This document shows, piece after piece, positions 29,101 through 35,580 of a DNA stretch of 64,000 nucleotides. The notes beneath the pieces were generated by a model. The model ran no database searches. It saw nothing but the letters and a program-made list of their open reading frames with translations, and had not been told where the DNA came from. Origin of the DNA: Paenalcaligenes sp050487225 (GTDB lineage Bacteria > Pseudomonadota > Gammaproteobacteria > Burkholderiales > Burkholderiaceae_B); NCBI RefSeq assembly GCF_050487225.1, contig NZ_JBKQGY010000006.1, positions 20,713 to 84,712 on the forward strand, written 5' to 3'. Numbering within the stretch: the first letter of the stretch is position 1; each line of letters begins with the position of its first letter. Made by a program: the position numbers and the translations under genes.

Positions 29101-29447
29101 TTCCCATTACCGCCCGCGCTTTTGCCCACTGTTACCGATTGCACCCCTGTAACATTGACTGTGGCACCACCTTTCAGTTCTAGTAAGCCTGTGGTCGAGC
29201 TTCCTACATCAATGGCTAATGCAGTATCCCAACTAGCGGCACCCACAGGAGGGGTGGGTGAGACACTTCCCGTCGCCGTAATGGTTCCCTGCGCCAACGC
29301 ATTCACACTCACGAAAGCAGCCGCTGCCGTTGCCGCGACCAGAGTCGCTTTACGCCCTCCCGATTTTTTACGTGCTTTGCAGCTTTCGCTGGCTACTTGC
29401 CACAGCCCTAATTTGGCATTAAAAACAACTCGGTAAATACGGTTCAT
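20169..29447 (-). CDS. Giant autotransporter with PATR-type beta repeats (type Va secretion)
   Basis: A 3092-residue surface protein. Residues 1-24 form an extended signal peptide region (MNRIYRVVFNAKLGLWQVAS), then a basic stretch and hydrophobic core ending VNALAQ. The passenger is almost entirely Gly/Thr/Asn-rich beta-helix repeats, with many copies of autotransporter-associated strand motifs such as GTLTLSGNNSYTGDTIVEGG. Four long-period units begin at WDGKTLTK or WDGRTLTK near residues 551, 1021, 1580 and 2134, spaced about 470-560 residues. No protease or esterase motif is seen, so adhesion, aggregation or biofilm is the likely role. Residues about 2815-3092 form the C-terminal beta barrel, ending in Phe. 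Upstream spacing to the receptor gene is 380 bases. Confidence 0.95.
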   Translation of the reverse strand: MNRIYRVVFNAKLGLWQVASESCKARKKSGGRKATLVAATAAAAFVSVNALAQGTITATGSVSPTPPVGAASWDTALAIDVGSSTTGLLELKGGATVNVTGVQSVTVGKSAGGNGKIVVDGAGSVFNLRTLIRLGFNDGKGVVEVTNGGAFNAQRFFINESGTGSRLLVSGAGSTVQLSGELKMMGSNPGDAGEVIIEGGGSVAAKNVRIVGGAGAQARLEAKGAGSQLTVTDGITMEGEVPPSHEAILLVQDGAKVQANDIKMVGSAAADYTAAIYVGAESLDAADAVAAGELAVGSIDFGLIKKGQLNLNHTDTDYSLTSALISSGTGDHQLNQISGHTTLSGDSSGFKGKTTVSGGTLVVQNKLGGAAEVTGGTLQYGAAGVGETSNLSSLTVSGANSALLIKGTAALEVAGQVAISNNAKLEMDVVPSAATVVQADSFTIGAGTVLDISGITNVSQLGTDLVLFNTTSGIQNDFASVIVHGYQPQAEDYLALNTRKSDDGKQYVAKKGLSWTANNNLANGVFTLNAGTSFDADEDLKDEKANAATGWDGKTLTKKGEGTLTLSGNNSYTGDTIVEGGVLQISKDSNLGDANSVLRLTGQNTTLATTADFTSNREIDLQQDATLSVASGKTVDWAGDLKSTGTTLNKTGAGTLVLSGANNGVISHNIAEGRLQISSAANLGTGTDAINLSGGTLATSGAHVNIAREILLSKTSTIEAGEPYDFTLTGKVSGPGDLVKTGEGRLLLENTANAYANTRVMAGKLNGNAVSIKGNIHLNAATAAVEFAQDTNATFAGNITGSGEVYKYGTGDLTLSADNTSFTGELYAREGKLIVLASGGDRVFVDDGDAILQFGDGVNGGASTITDHVSVWYEGTLAIYGPATLSVGNSVDLERGTTLDVEVSSKGPVLTADTVELQGGKLVLRSVPLKENEERVVIRTTNGITGDFGEVSAAAGEGVSPVDYLTVSGYKSQSGKEYLAKYGLSWLATGAQAHGTFTLVDATDTYNVVSVLGNKTANTNWDGRTLTKKGAGTLTLSAANTYSGNTIVEGGTVSISQNNNLGTGAGTLVLKGGDLATTASFNLTRKVDLQKTGAMNVATATTLDVKGTVGGAGGLTKAGEGKLVLSGTNTYAGGTQLAAGELVIAKNENLGNANGAVQIVGQDTTLSTTGSFATQRELDLQEDATVSVAANTSVEWNGTVKGTGTTLNKEGEGTLVLGGTNGAISHNIAEGKLQVSSDANLGTGTDAITLSGGKLAASASFATAKDINVSQGSGIEVINSADTLALSGKVSGTADLVKTGAGVLELQNAANAYANTDVRAGTVKGTAETIKGNVKTVANATVEFAQVSNATFNGVISGNGRLTKLGTGELTLGAQNNGFSGVMDVLSGKLVVLEATTAGEAQVYGGSTLQYGNGTEGGLSTVASQLSVNDAGSTLAIYGPATLKVNGIAMFADDTKLDISLGSNGAALTADQMLMAGNVSLNLSGLSSLAMNQEVVIIDTTTGITGDFASVTVDGSSTVDYLTVGARKSIDEKQYLAKYGLSWLAKGSNAHGTFTLANASNTFNVTENLTDEAANAATGWDGKTLTKKGDGTLTLSGTNSYTGNTIVEGGTVSVSRDDNLGALASNLVLNGGGLAVTDSFTSARKVDLQQTGAVDVAADKTLGLNGTIEGAGGLTKAGTGKLVLGGTNTYAGDTVLEGGELEIAKDENLGDASGAVQIAGQGTTLSTTGSFTTQRELDLQEDATVSIAAATSVDWSGDVKGAGTTLLKKGAGTLALGGTNGAISHNIAEGTLEVASVANLGTGTDAITLSGGTLATTASFTNARDLEVSKTSGIDVASGTELAVSGKVSGAGDLVKKGTGTLHLQNSGNAYGNTEVQAGLLKGEAAAIKGNLKNDGAVEFAQATNATFTGAISGTGSLEKTGAGELTLSAQNTGFTGHTKVSEGKLVVLGTAGSSAEVTGGALEYGNGTTNAANSLQGDLDVSGAGSALGVMGPATLAVAGDVNMANNTSLSLGAMDNGAVLTAKSVQLGSDVNFMLNGVSQAGEQEVLVIDTTNGINGDFASVNVGGASGVVDYLTVGTRKSADSKQFFAKYGLSWLANNNNAHGTFTLATAAEQFLVGTDLSDQTANPLTGWDGKTLTKAGAGTLVLSGNNSYTGDTLVQGGVLAISSDKNLGAASSNLVMNGGGLATTASFNSGRHMDLQQTAAVNVAADTKVDWQGSIDGAGGLTKAGAGTLVLSGASNYAGVTTIAGGTLQIDSDARLGTAPNMVFDGGGLATTASFNSGREIALNKTGFVDVAASTELGLQGDISGAGGLIKVGTGTLTLAGTNSYAGDTTLGGGITQISSAANLGANSGAVVFEGGSLAATASLNSTHDFTLNKTGNVAVAAGATMGVDGAVTGKGDLLKTGQGTLALSNTANAYGNTLVQEGTLVAQAGSVSGHIANAGTVVLDQAADATFANDIQALNNQKGTMVKKGQGTLTLAGQSALDWNVEAGQLATAAERFAGNANIASGATLALNQAADAAYAGQLAGTGELRKQGAGMLQVTGDSSAFNGQVNVDSGVLAVNGKLGAKQALIADGATLAGNGTIGSGNGATVTIAKGGVLSPGNSIDKLTVDGDLVFQSGSRFDVEVDPVGTASDLVHVTGNATLSGGVAHIGETGNYQLNAAYTILTADGSVNGTFDSVKSNFAFLNPELKYNYSDSEVQLILKRNGTTFDARGRTPNQRATARGIESMGSTSTHGVYTAIAKLPDDSAVIERSLDALSGEIYASTKTALIDDSRFVRDAATDRMRSAFGGAGSSGSAVMADRKVAQANSTGTAAWAQTFGNWGDTDSDGNAHKLKRRTYGFLVGADTPLGDGAFRVGALAGYSYTKADANDVSSTNKSDNYHVGLYGGGQWEALGVRMGVAHTWHEMRATRSVSIPGFSDDLKSSPKARTTQIFADVGYNIEAGSVQLEPFANLAYVNLHSSSFNERGGDAALKVKSDNTNISYMTLGSRFSTEMDVGSTTVMANASLGWRHVLGGVTPESTHRFSAGNAFTVYGVPLSRDSAVLEAGVGVKLSRSVTLGVSYQGQLGSDGNDHGVRANLGIEF

Positions 29448-29682
29448 AGGTGCGCTCTCTGATAGGAAATTCGACGGTTTTTGATGCCTCGAATTATAAG
29501 AAGCACCCTGTCAACCATGATTTCCGAACCTGCGTACTATGTGCCTAGTTGTTACCTCATGCGTTTTTCTTTACGTGATTTTTTCACTACTTTTTGGACT
29601 GCTACAAGGCGCTAAAAACTGCTTTTCACCCTGCTCTGTATAGACGTTTTTAACATTACTTTTACTAATTTATATATGAGCA

Positions 29683-29799
29683 GTTTTCATAAGACTTAGT
29701 TATTCAAATCGTGTTGGTATCAATATTCGGTTTCAACTGATACAGATACCGTAGCCAATATGTAGCGGCTATTGCACCACACAGGGCTACGGTTTTTTT
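29683..29799 (+). ncRNA. Candidate small RNA, plus strand, in the autotransporter leader region
   Basis: The gap 29448-29827 has no protein gene. It contains a plus-strand terminator (ACCGTAGCC at 29748-29756 pairing with GGCTACGGT at 29785-29793, then seven Ts in all) although no plus-strand gene lies upstream. A possible promoter, TTTAAC at 29649 and TATATA at 29671 with a 16-base spacer, would give an RNA of about 115 nt. It would run opposite to both flanking minus-strand genes. Start and existence are inferred. Confidence 0.28.
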
Positions 29800-29827
29800 C
29801 TAACAACGACTAGCGCTGAACAACACA

Positions 29828-31801
29828 CTAGAACCTTAACGTTGCCCCCACATAGAAACGGCGGCCATCCAGGATTTTGTCGTACCCATCATCACCGCTA
29901 ATCTGCTTATCCAACAGGTTATAAATACCCGCAAACGCGCTGACATTTTTGGTGATGTCGGCATTAATACCCACATCTACCATGGAGTAAGACGGAATAC
30001 GGCTGCTACCGCCCTCGATAGTGCGGCTCTTGTGCTTCCATTTCCCCCAGAAGTTAATGGCCTCGGTCGCCTGCCAATCCACGCCCAGATTAAACATATG
30101 GCGCGGTGTATTGTTCAACGGCTTACCTTTGCTTGCGCCGGAAGTGATTTCACTGTCCGATAAGGTGTAGTTGGTGTTCACGCGAACTTGCTCACCAATA
30201 GGCATGCCGAAGCCCACCTCTAGACCTTGCAGGCGAGCTGAATCCAGGTTGATGTATTGCTGAATGCTTTGGCGAGTTTCACCGTTATAGGTACATTCAG
30301 GAATGCTGCCAGAGCTTTGACACACATACTGCTTACCAATTTTGTTACGGAAACGTGTGTGATAGCCCATCACGCTAAAGCTGTACTGATCAGGCGTACT
30401 CCATACAAAACCCAACTCGTAGCTGGTACTTTTTTCAGGTTGTAAGTCTGGGTTACCCATATCCCATGAACGACCGCGTGCCGCATTTTCAACAATGCCA
30501 TCATCGGCTTGCTTCAAGCTCGGTGTCTTGTAGCCGGCACTCACTCCACCTTTCAGCACCAAATCGTCACTCACGTTATACACACCATATAAGCGTGGGG
30601 TTACGTGATTGCCGTAATGCTGATTACGATCCAGCCGTAAGCCACCAGTTAGGGTGAAATTATCGGTCAGGTTATATTCATCTTCGGCAAACAAGGAAGC
30701 ATGCCATCTCGATAAGTCCGTGTTTTTAGAACCTGGAAAACGGCTTGCATCGTGCAAGGTTTCTTCTTTCTTGTACTCGGCCCCTACCGTAATCGTGTGT
30801 GACTCCAATGGTAATAAGGTTCTGGTATTTAGAATGCTGGACCGGTACTCAGACTCTGTGCCGCCATTTTCAATGGTGACTTTTTCTTGTAGCCCATAGG
30901 TACGCGTATTGTTACTACTGCCCCAATTCCAATCATGCGTCACACCGTAATAAACACGTTTGTTATTCATGTCCATCTCGCTGCCAGAACGCTCTGGTGT
31001 ACGCAAGTTATCGGTGGTTGTAATACCCCCGTCAAAACGTAAGCTGTGGTTGTCCGTCAGAATCCAGTCCAACCTCGCATTGTTATTGTTAATGCGCTGC
31101 TTACCATAGCCACTTGCCATACGGTCTTCACGCCTATGGTAACTAGAGCCTGACAGCATAATGCCTAGACGGTTAGCAATTAACGGGCCGCTCAGGTTAT
31201 AGCGCCCTTGAAATGCGTTGCCTGACTCAGATCTTTTTTGTAAGGTTGCATCCAGTGTTACCTCACCCGTCCACTCCGGTGATATTTTCTTCGTAATGAT
31301 GTTGATGACACCTCCCATCGCGCTAGAGCCATACAGCGACGACATAGGGCCACGGATCACCTCTATACGCTCTATCGCCGACATAGGAGGCAGCAAGTTA
31401 GTCGTTGCCCCACCCCCAAAGCCGTTGTAGTAGGCCTCGGACGACGTACCCAATGGCTTACCATCCACCAGAAACAGCACATAACTTTCACCCAACCCTC
31501 GTATGGTGATGCTAGTACTTTCAAACTTTCCGCTGGCACCACCCTCAATAGACACCCCTGGCACATCTTGCAAGGCATCCGTGATATTGCGATAGGCCTT
31601 ACCTTCTAGCTCTTCTTTGGTAATGACGGTAATCGTTGCTGGTGCGTCCGCAATCACCTGCTCAAAGCCTGATGCCGTGACGACAATATTGCTGAGCTTA
31701 TTGACATGCTGTTCTTGTGCATACGCGGGCAATGTCAGTGCCCCCAACACAGCGGCACAAAGCAAACGCTGCGGAAAGTGATGTATTGCAAAACCTTTCA
31801 T
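29828..31801 (-). CDS. TonB-dependent siderophore receptor (IrgA/PfeA-like)
   Basis: Outer-membrane receptor of 657 residues with signal peptide (cleavage near LPAYAQ), TonB-box-like NIVVTASGFEQ, plug domain (ATITVITKEELEGKAYRNIT, AIERIEVIRGPMSSLYGSSA, MGGVINIITKK) and a barrel ending RRFYVGATLRF. It is related to the receptor at 17735 (the plug motifs are nearly the same) but shorter, closest in style to IrgA/CirA/PfeA catecholate receptors. A Fur-box-like site precedes it. The sensor kinase and response regulator genes lie directly upstream on the same strand, as in Pseudomonas pfeRS-pfeA, suggesting that siderophore sensing controls this receptor. Confidence 0.9.
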   Translation of the reverse strand: MKGFAIHHFPQRLLCAAVLGALTLPAYAQEQHVNKLSNIVVTASGFEQVIADAPATITVITKEELEGKAYRNITDALQDVPGVSIEGGASGKFESTSITIRGLGESYVLFLVDGKPLGTSSEAYYNGFGGGATTNLLPPMSAIERIEVIRGPMSSLYGSSAMGGVINIITKKISPEWTGEVTLDATLQKRSESGNAFQGRYNLSGPLIANRLGIMLSGSSYHRREDRMASGYGKQRINNNNARLDWILTDNHSLRFDGGITTTDNLRTPERSGSEMDMNNKRVYYGVTHDWNWGSSNNTRTYGLQEKVTIENGGTESEYRSSILNTRTLLPLESHTITVGAEYKKEETLHDASRFPGSKNTDLSRWHASLFAEDEYNLTDNFTLTGGLRLDRNQHYGNHVTPRLYGVYNVSDDLVLKGGVSAGYKTPSLKQADDGIVENAARGRSWDMGNPDLQPEKSTSYELGFVWSTPDQYSFSVMGYHTRFRNKIGKQYVCQSSGSIPECTYNGETRQSIQQYINLDSARLQGLEVGFGMPIGEQVRVNTNYTLSDSEITSGASKGKPLNNTPRHMFNLGVDWQATEAINFWGKWKHKSRTIEGGSSRIPSYSMVDVGINADITKNVSAFAGIYNLLDKQISGDDGYDKILDGRRFYVGATLRF

Positions 31802-31853
31802 AGTTGTAGTGGTCCAGAGAGCAAGCGTTAAGGCTTGTAATAGTTGTATAAAT

Positions 31854-31872
31854 AAGAATCATTTTCATTATA
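31854..31872 (-). promoter_or_regulatory. Fur-box-like site upstream of the second TonB receptor
   Basis: On the minus strand TATAATGAAAATGATTCTT agrees with the Fur consensus at 14 of 19 positions. It lies about 50 bases ahead of the receptor start and after the kinase stop, so the receptor has its own regulated promoter. Confidence 0.7.
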
Positions 31873-31907
31873 AAAATACAACCTGACCACAACCTGACGA
31901 GCACCTG

Positions 31908-33221
31908 CTACTGCTGAAAATACAACCGTATGGTGCAGGGCTGCGTACTGACAAAACACGCATCACCACCCGCGTTACGCAATATACGCCGCACAATAGA
32001 CAAGCCCAGCCCAGACCCCTCACTATCTGACTGCGCTTTCTGGAAGCGTTCAAACATGGCTTCCCATTTCTCTATGGGTACACCGGCGCCTTGATCTTGT
32101 ATATCTAAAACCGCCTGCCCACCTACTGTATAAAGCCGCACCATCACATCCGCTTTGCCATGCAGTAACGCATTTTCTATGCAATTACGAATGGCATCCC
32201 GCAGTAAGGACTCTTGCCCCTTCACCTCTACATGTTCTTGTAAATGCACATGTATGGATCGATTTGCAGCGTCAAACAACGGCAACAAACCCAGTACGGT
32301 TTCACGCACCACACGTGTCAGACGTGTGCTAGACGTCGCATGCTGCTGGCGCTCTATATCTTGTTCTTGCCGTGCCAACAGCAGTAATTGGCCTACCAGT
32401 CTGCTTAATTGCTTAAGCTCCCCATCTATAGCCTGCCAATCAGCCTTACCTTCTACTCTGTAACGCTGCAGGCGTAAATCCAATACCGTCAACGGCGTAC
32501 GCAACTCATGCGCGGCATCGGCAAGCACTTGCTGCTCTTTCTCGTATGCATTAGCAAAGCGCTCTAGCCCTAGATTAGCAGCATGCGCCAACGGACGTAT
32601 TTCCACCGGTAAGGTTTCAAGTGGGATACGTAACTCGGGCGACTGCGGCCCTATAGAGCTAGCCAACCTAGCGGCCCGCTGCACGGGTCTTAATGCCCAC
32701 TGCAACAAAAACCAAGCCAGTACCATCCCCAACACGCCAAAGGGCAAGAGCACAAATAAACTGCGAATAAACTGTGCGTGAAAGAGCGTATCCAGTAATT
32801 CGCGCTCCATGCGGTCTTCTTTGGAGACCATTAAGGTCGCACCATCGGTTAACACGACGGGAATACTAATCAGCCTACCGCTCGCTTTACGCCAACTAGG
32901 GTGCGAGAAATGCAGCCAGTTTCTGGCCTCATAGTGCTTAAGCTTTAATGGTCGGTCTAAAAAACCGCTGTACCACAGCAGTTCACCGGTAGCGTCATAC
33001 AAGGTGTACGCCATAGGGCTGCCCGCATAGTAATCAGGCAGCTCAGCAGGACTACTCTGCGCACTCAGCCCTTTTCCTAACTCTTGTGCTTGTATGTAGA
33101 TCACACTACGCCGTATCTGATCTCTGGCATCCAACAAATACAGCACCACAGCCGCCAAGCCCAGTAAAAACACTAGGCCAAACGACAACAGTAAACGACG
33201 ACGCAAACTGGCCCTACGCAT
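31908..33221 (-). CDS. Sensor histidine kinase (PfeS/BasS/QseC-like)
   Basis: Membrane sensor kinase of about 437 residues from the ATG at 33221, one base after the response regulator stop; a TTG five codons earlier is less likely. Two membrane helices (about 10-30 and 155-175) bound a periplasmic sensor loop of about 120 residues. The dimerisation/phosphoacceptor box is AAHELRTPLTVLDLRLQRY, followed by the ATP-binding N box (IRNCIENALLHGKADV), G1 (LDIQDQGAGVP) and G2 (SEGSGLGLSIVRRIL). The adjacent receptor and the Fur-like site before the regulator suggest it senses a ferric siderophore or iron state; the ligand is inferred. Confidence 0.88.
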   Translation of the reverse strand: MRRASLRRRLLLSFGLVFLLGLAAVVLYLLDARDQIRRSVIYIQAQELGKGLSAQSSPAELPDYYAGSPMAYTLYDATGELLWYSGFLDRPLKLKHYEARNWLHFSHPSWRKASGRLISIPVVLTDGATLMVSKEDRMERELLDTLFHAQFIRSLFVLLPFGVLGMVLAWFLLQWALRPVQRAARLASSIGPQSPELRIPLETLPVEIRPLAHAANLGLERFANAYEKEQQVLADAAHELRTPLTVLDLRLQRYRVEGKADWQAIDGELKQLSRLVGQLLLLARQEQDIERQQHATSSTRLTRVVRETVLGLLPLFDAANRSIHVHLQEHVEVKGQESLLRDAIRNCIENALLHGKADVMVRLYTVGGQAVLDIQDQGAGVPIEKWEAMFERFQKAQSDSEGSGLGLSIVRRILRNAGGDACFVSTQPCTIRLYFQQ

Positions 33222-33222
33222 A

Positions 33223-33885
33223 TTACACGTCAGCAACCAGTCGGTAACCTATGCCTCGTATCGTATCCACACGTATGGTTGCGCCGGCTACTTTCAACTT
33301 ACGCCGCAAGCGTGACACTAAGGCCTCTATGGCATTGGGTGTCACCGCCTCGTGGTTCGTGTACAAAGCATCTTCAAGATAGTCTTTAATCACAGCGCGA
33401 GGCGAAGAACGCAATAAGGCTTCTAACAACATGGCTTCCCGCCTCGGTAAATCCAAGGGCTGCTGCCCCACCAATGCCTGTAAAGACTCAGGAATAAAGC
33501 TCAAATTACCGTGATTCAAGATAGCAGTTTGCTGAGCTGTGCGTCGCCATATAGCGCGTAACCGTGCTTCTAACTCTTGCATATCTATAGGCTTAAGCAT
33601 GTAGTCATCTGCACCAGCATTCAGGCCAGCAATACGCGATGTAATCGCATCACGTGCTGACAAGATGATGCAAGGTGGCCTCGCCGCTATGCCTTGCAAC
33701 AACTGCATGCCATCCATATCTGGCAACCCAAGGTCTAAGATCCATGCGTCATAATGCGTATGCGCAATCAACTCCAGGGCCGCACTACCCGATGCTGCCA
33801 CGTCTACCACAAAGCCATAGCGTTGCAGATGCTGCTGCAAAAGTTCACTAAGCGGGGCGTGATCCTCTACTACTAATAGCCTCAT
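33223..33885 (-). CDS. OmpR-family response regulator (PfeR-like)
   Basis: Two-domain regulator of 220 residues. Receiver domain with acidic pocket VVEDHA, phospho-acceptor Asp 51 in WILDLGLPDMDG, conserved Ser/Lys positions in CIILSARDA and DYMLKPIDM. The C-terminal winged helix ends with NAIEALVSRLRRKLKVAGAT and IRVDTIRGIGYRLV. First gene of a regulator-kinase pair; the kinase start follows after one base. A Fur-box-like site precedes it, so iron supply probably controls the pair, and the pair probably controls the receptor at 29828. Confidence 0.93.
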   Translation of the reverse strand: MRLLVVEDHAPLSELLQQHLQRYGFVVDVAASGSAALELIAHTHYDAWILDLGLPDMDGMQLLQGIAARPPCIILSARDAITSRIAGLNAGADDYMLKPIDMQELEARLRAIWRRTAQQTAILNHGNLSFIPESLQALVGQQPLDLPRREAMLLEALLRSSPRAVIKDYLEDALYTNHEAVTPNAIEALVSRLRRKLKVAGATIRVDTIRGIGYRLVADV

Positions 33886-33904
33886 ATCTTCTGCATTCTT
33901 ATTT

Positions 33905-33923
33905 GATAATGATTCTTATTATA
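33905..33923 (-). promoter_or_regulatory. Fur-box-like site upstream of the two-component genes
   Basis: GATAATGATTCTTATTATA at 33905-33923 agrees with the Fur consensus at 15 of 19 positions, 20 bases before the response regulator start. Confidence 0.75.
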
Positions 33924-33999
33924 TTAATAGAAAGAAGATAACACAGGACGAGGCCGTAGGACTACTCGCCCCGGCTATTCGGGCTATGCCTAACTACCG

Positions 34000-35007
34000 T
34001 TATTGAGCCTGCAACTGATCCAACACTGCGTCTGTCGCAAAATGCTTGGCTTGTATGGCCCGCCACGGCCCCAATACCTCGGTGGGGTTAATTAACGCTA
34101 CGTCGGGAAAAGTGGCCGCTGTTTCTTGAACAATGGCTGGATCCCGCACCCTATAGTTAAAGTCGCTCAACAGGCGCTGAGTATCCGGTGTGTACAAAAA
34201 CTGCAAAAAAGCTGTTGCTACATCACGGCTGCCACGCTCATCGGCCACTTTATCCACCACCGCTACAGGAAACTCCGCCAACACACTGCTAGGTGGCACA
34301 ATGATTTCGAAACCCTGATCTTGAAACTCTGGGCTAGCTAGAATATTTCGCTCTTCAAACTCGAAAGTCAGCAACACATCCCCCTGACCATTCTGAGCAA
34401 AGGCCACAGTTGCCCCTCGGCTACCAGTAGGGAAGTTCTCTACATTAGCCAATAGTTGGCCTACAAACTCTCTAATTTTTGCCTCATCACCATTAAATTT
34501 TTGATGTGCGAATAACCATGCCCCCAAATAGCTATAGCGCGCATTACCAGAGGTCTTAGGGTTCGAGAATACGAGACTGACATCGTCACGCACCAAGTCA
34601 TCCCAATCTTTAATGTTTTTAGGATTGCCTTCACGTACCAAGAAGGTGATGGTGCTGTAGTAAGGGGAGCTATTGTGCGGCAGGCGCTGCGCCCAGTCCT
34701 CGGCCACGATGCCGCGCTCTACCAACGCCTCTATGTCGGTCACCTGATTAAAAGTCACCACATCGACTTTTTTACCTTGAATAATGTCTTGTGCTTGACG
34801 TGAACTGCCCGCAAAAGACTGATCTATCTTGATGCTCTGGCCTGTTTGCTGCTGCCAATGTTCTACAAATTTGGGGTTTACCGCCGCAAAGGTTTCACGC
34901 GCCACATCAAAAGAGGCATTCAATAAACTGCTGGTTTGGGCCATGACGGTAGAACTGCTTATCGCAGCGATCAGCGTGAACACCCCTGCCGTACTCTTCA
35001 CATTCAT
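34000..35007 (-). CDS. sbp: Periplasmic sulfate/thiosulfate-binding protein (Sbp/CysP-like)
   Basis: High-affinity periplasmic binding protein for the CysTWA sulfate/thiosulfate importer. The ATG at 35007, with GGAG at good spacing, gives 335 residues with a signal peptide ending TVMAQ. Family features are LLNASFDVARETFAAVNPKF, the sulfate-contact SFAGSSRQAQDIIQGKK, DVVTFNQVTDI, NPKTSGNARYSYLGAW and GSRGATVAFAQNGQGDVLLT. No CysT, CysW or CysA gene is nearby, so it is an orphan that must work with a transporter encoded elsewhere. Confidence 0.93.
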   Translation of the reverse strand: MNVKSTAGVFTLIAAISSSTVMAQTSSLLNASFDVARETFAAVNPKFVEHWQQQTGQSIKIDQSFAGSSRQAQDIIQGKKVDVVTFNQVTDIEALVERGIVAEDWAQRLPHNSSPYYSTITFLVREGNPKNIKDWDDLVRDDVSLVFSNPKTSGNARYSYLGAWLFAHQKFNGDEAKIREFVGQLLANVENFPTGSRGATVAFAQNGQGDVLLTFEFEERNILASPEFQDQGFEIIVPPSSVLAEFPVAVVDKVADERGSRDVATAFLQFLYTPDTQRLLSDFNYRVRDPAIVQETAATFPDVALINPTEVLGPWRAIQAKHFATDAVLDQLQAQ

Positions 35008-35580
35008 CTTCTGCTCCACATAACATTGGCACTATCGCCAAATTATTTATTCATGCAGAGCATTATGGGTAACCCACCCTCAAATACGAACGATAAAGTC
35101 CTCATGCGCTTATAACTGCTTTTCTAAACACTTGCATTACGAATGCTGTATTGCATTATTTATGCTTTCATTTTCGCCATATACATAAAACACATAAACA
35201 AATTATTTTGATTATGGAGAGTAATGATTTTAAAAAATCTCAAAAATTAAAAATCAGCAATCACCTTTACCCGATCAGAGCATCACCGCCCCTACCATAG
35301 AGAAGATACGATGCACCACACGCCACCTTCTGCTAAAAACTCAGAAACCTGAACGTAAATTTTCAAACATCATGCCTATTATTTATAAAAATAATATTTT
35401 TTAATAAACGTCTCCATTTCATAAATTGAATGTAAAGATTCATTACGCTACCATTAACAACTAGGATTTATGAAACTCCTATAACAAATATTTTCAGCAC
35501 TACGCGAGCCTGCACACTCACGCGTATACTGTATTGATATAGGAAACCACTGCAGTACCACGAACTCCACCAGAGCTGCC
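35008..35580. other. AT-rich divergent intergenic region without a recognised gene
   Basis: This 573-base gap separates the divergent sulfate-binding protein and a hypothetical secreted protein gene. It is strongly AT-rich in the middle (around 35140-35440). A TATACT at 35525-35530 could be a -10 box for the rightward gene, but no convincing -35 is seen. I find no RNA gene or repeat in it. Confidence 0.5.

Noticed and set aside
20544..29436. Many long plus-strand open frames opposite the autotransporter gene
   Set aside because: They follow the repeat periodicity and base composition of the minus-strand gene, have no ribosome sites and no recognisable products. They are shadows of a repetitive, Gly/Thr-rich coding sequence.
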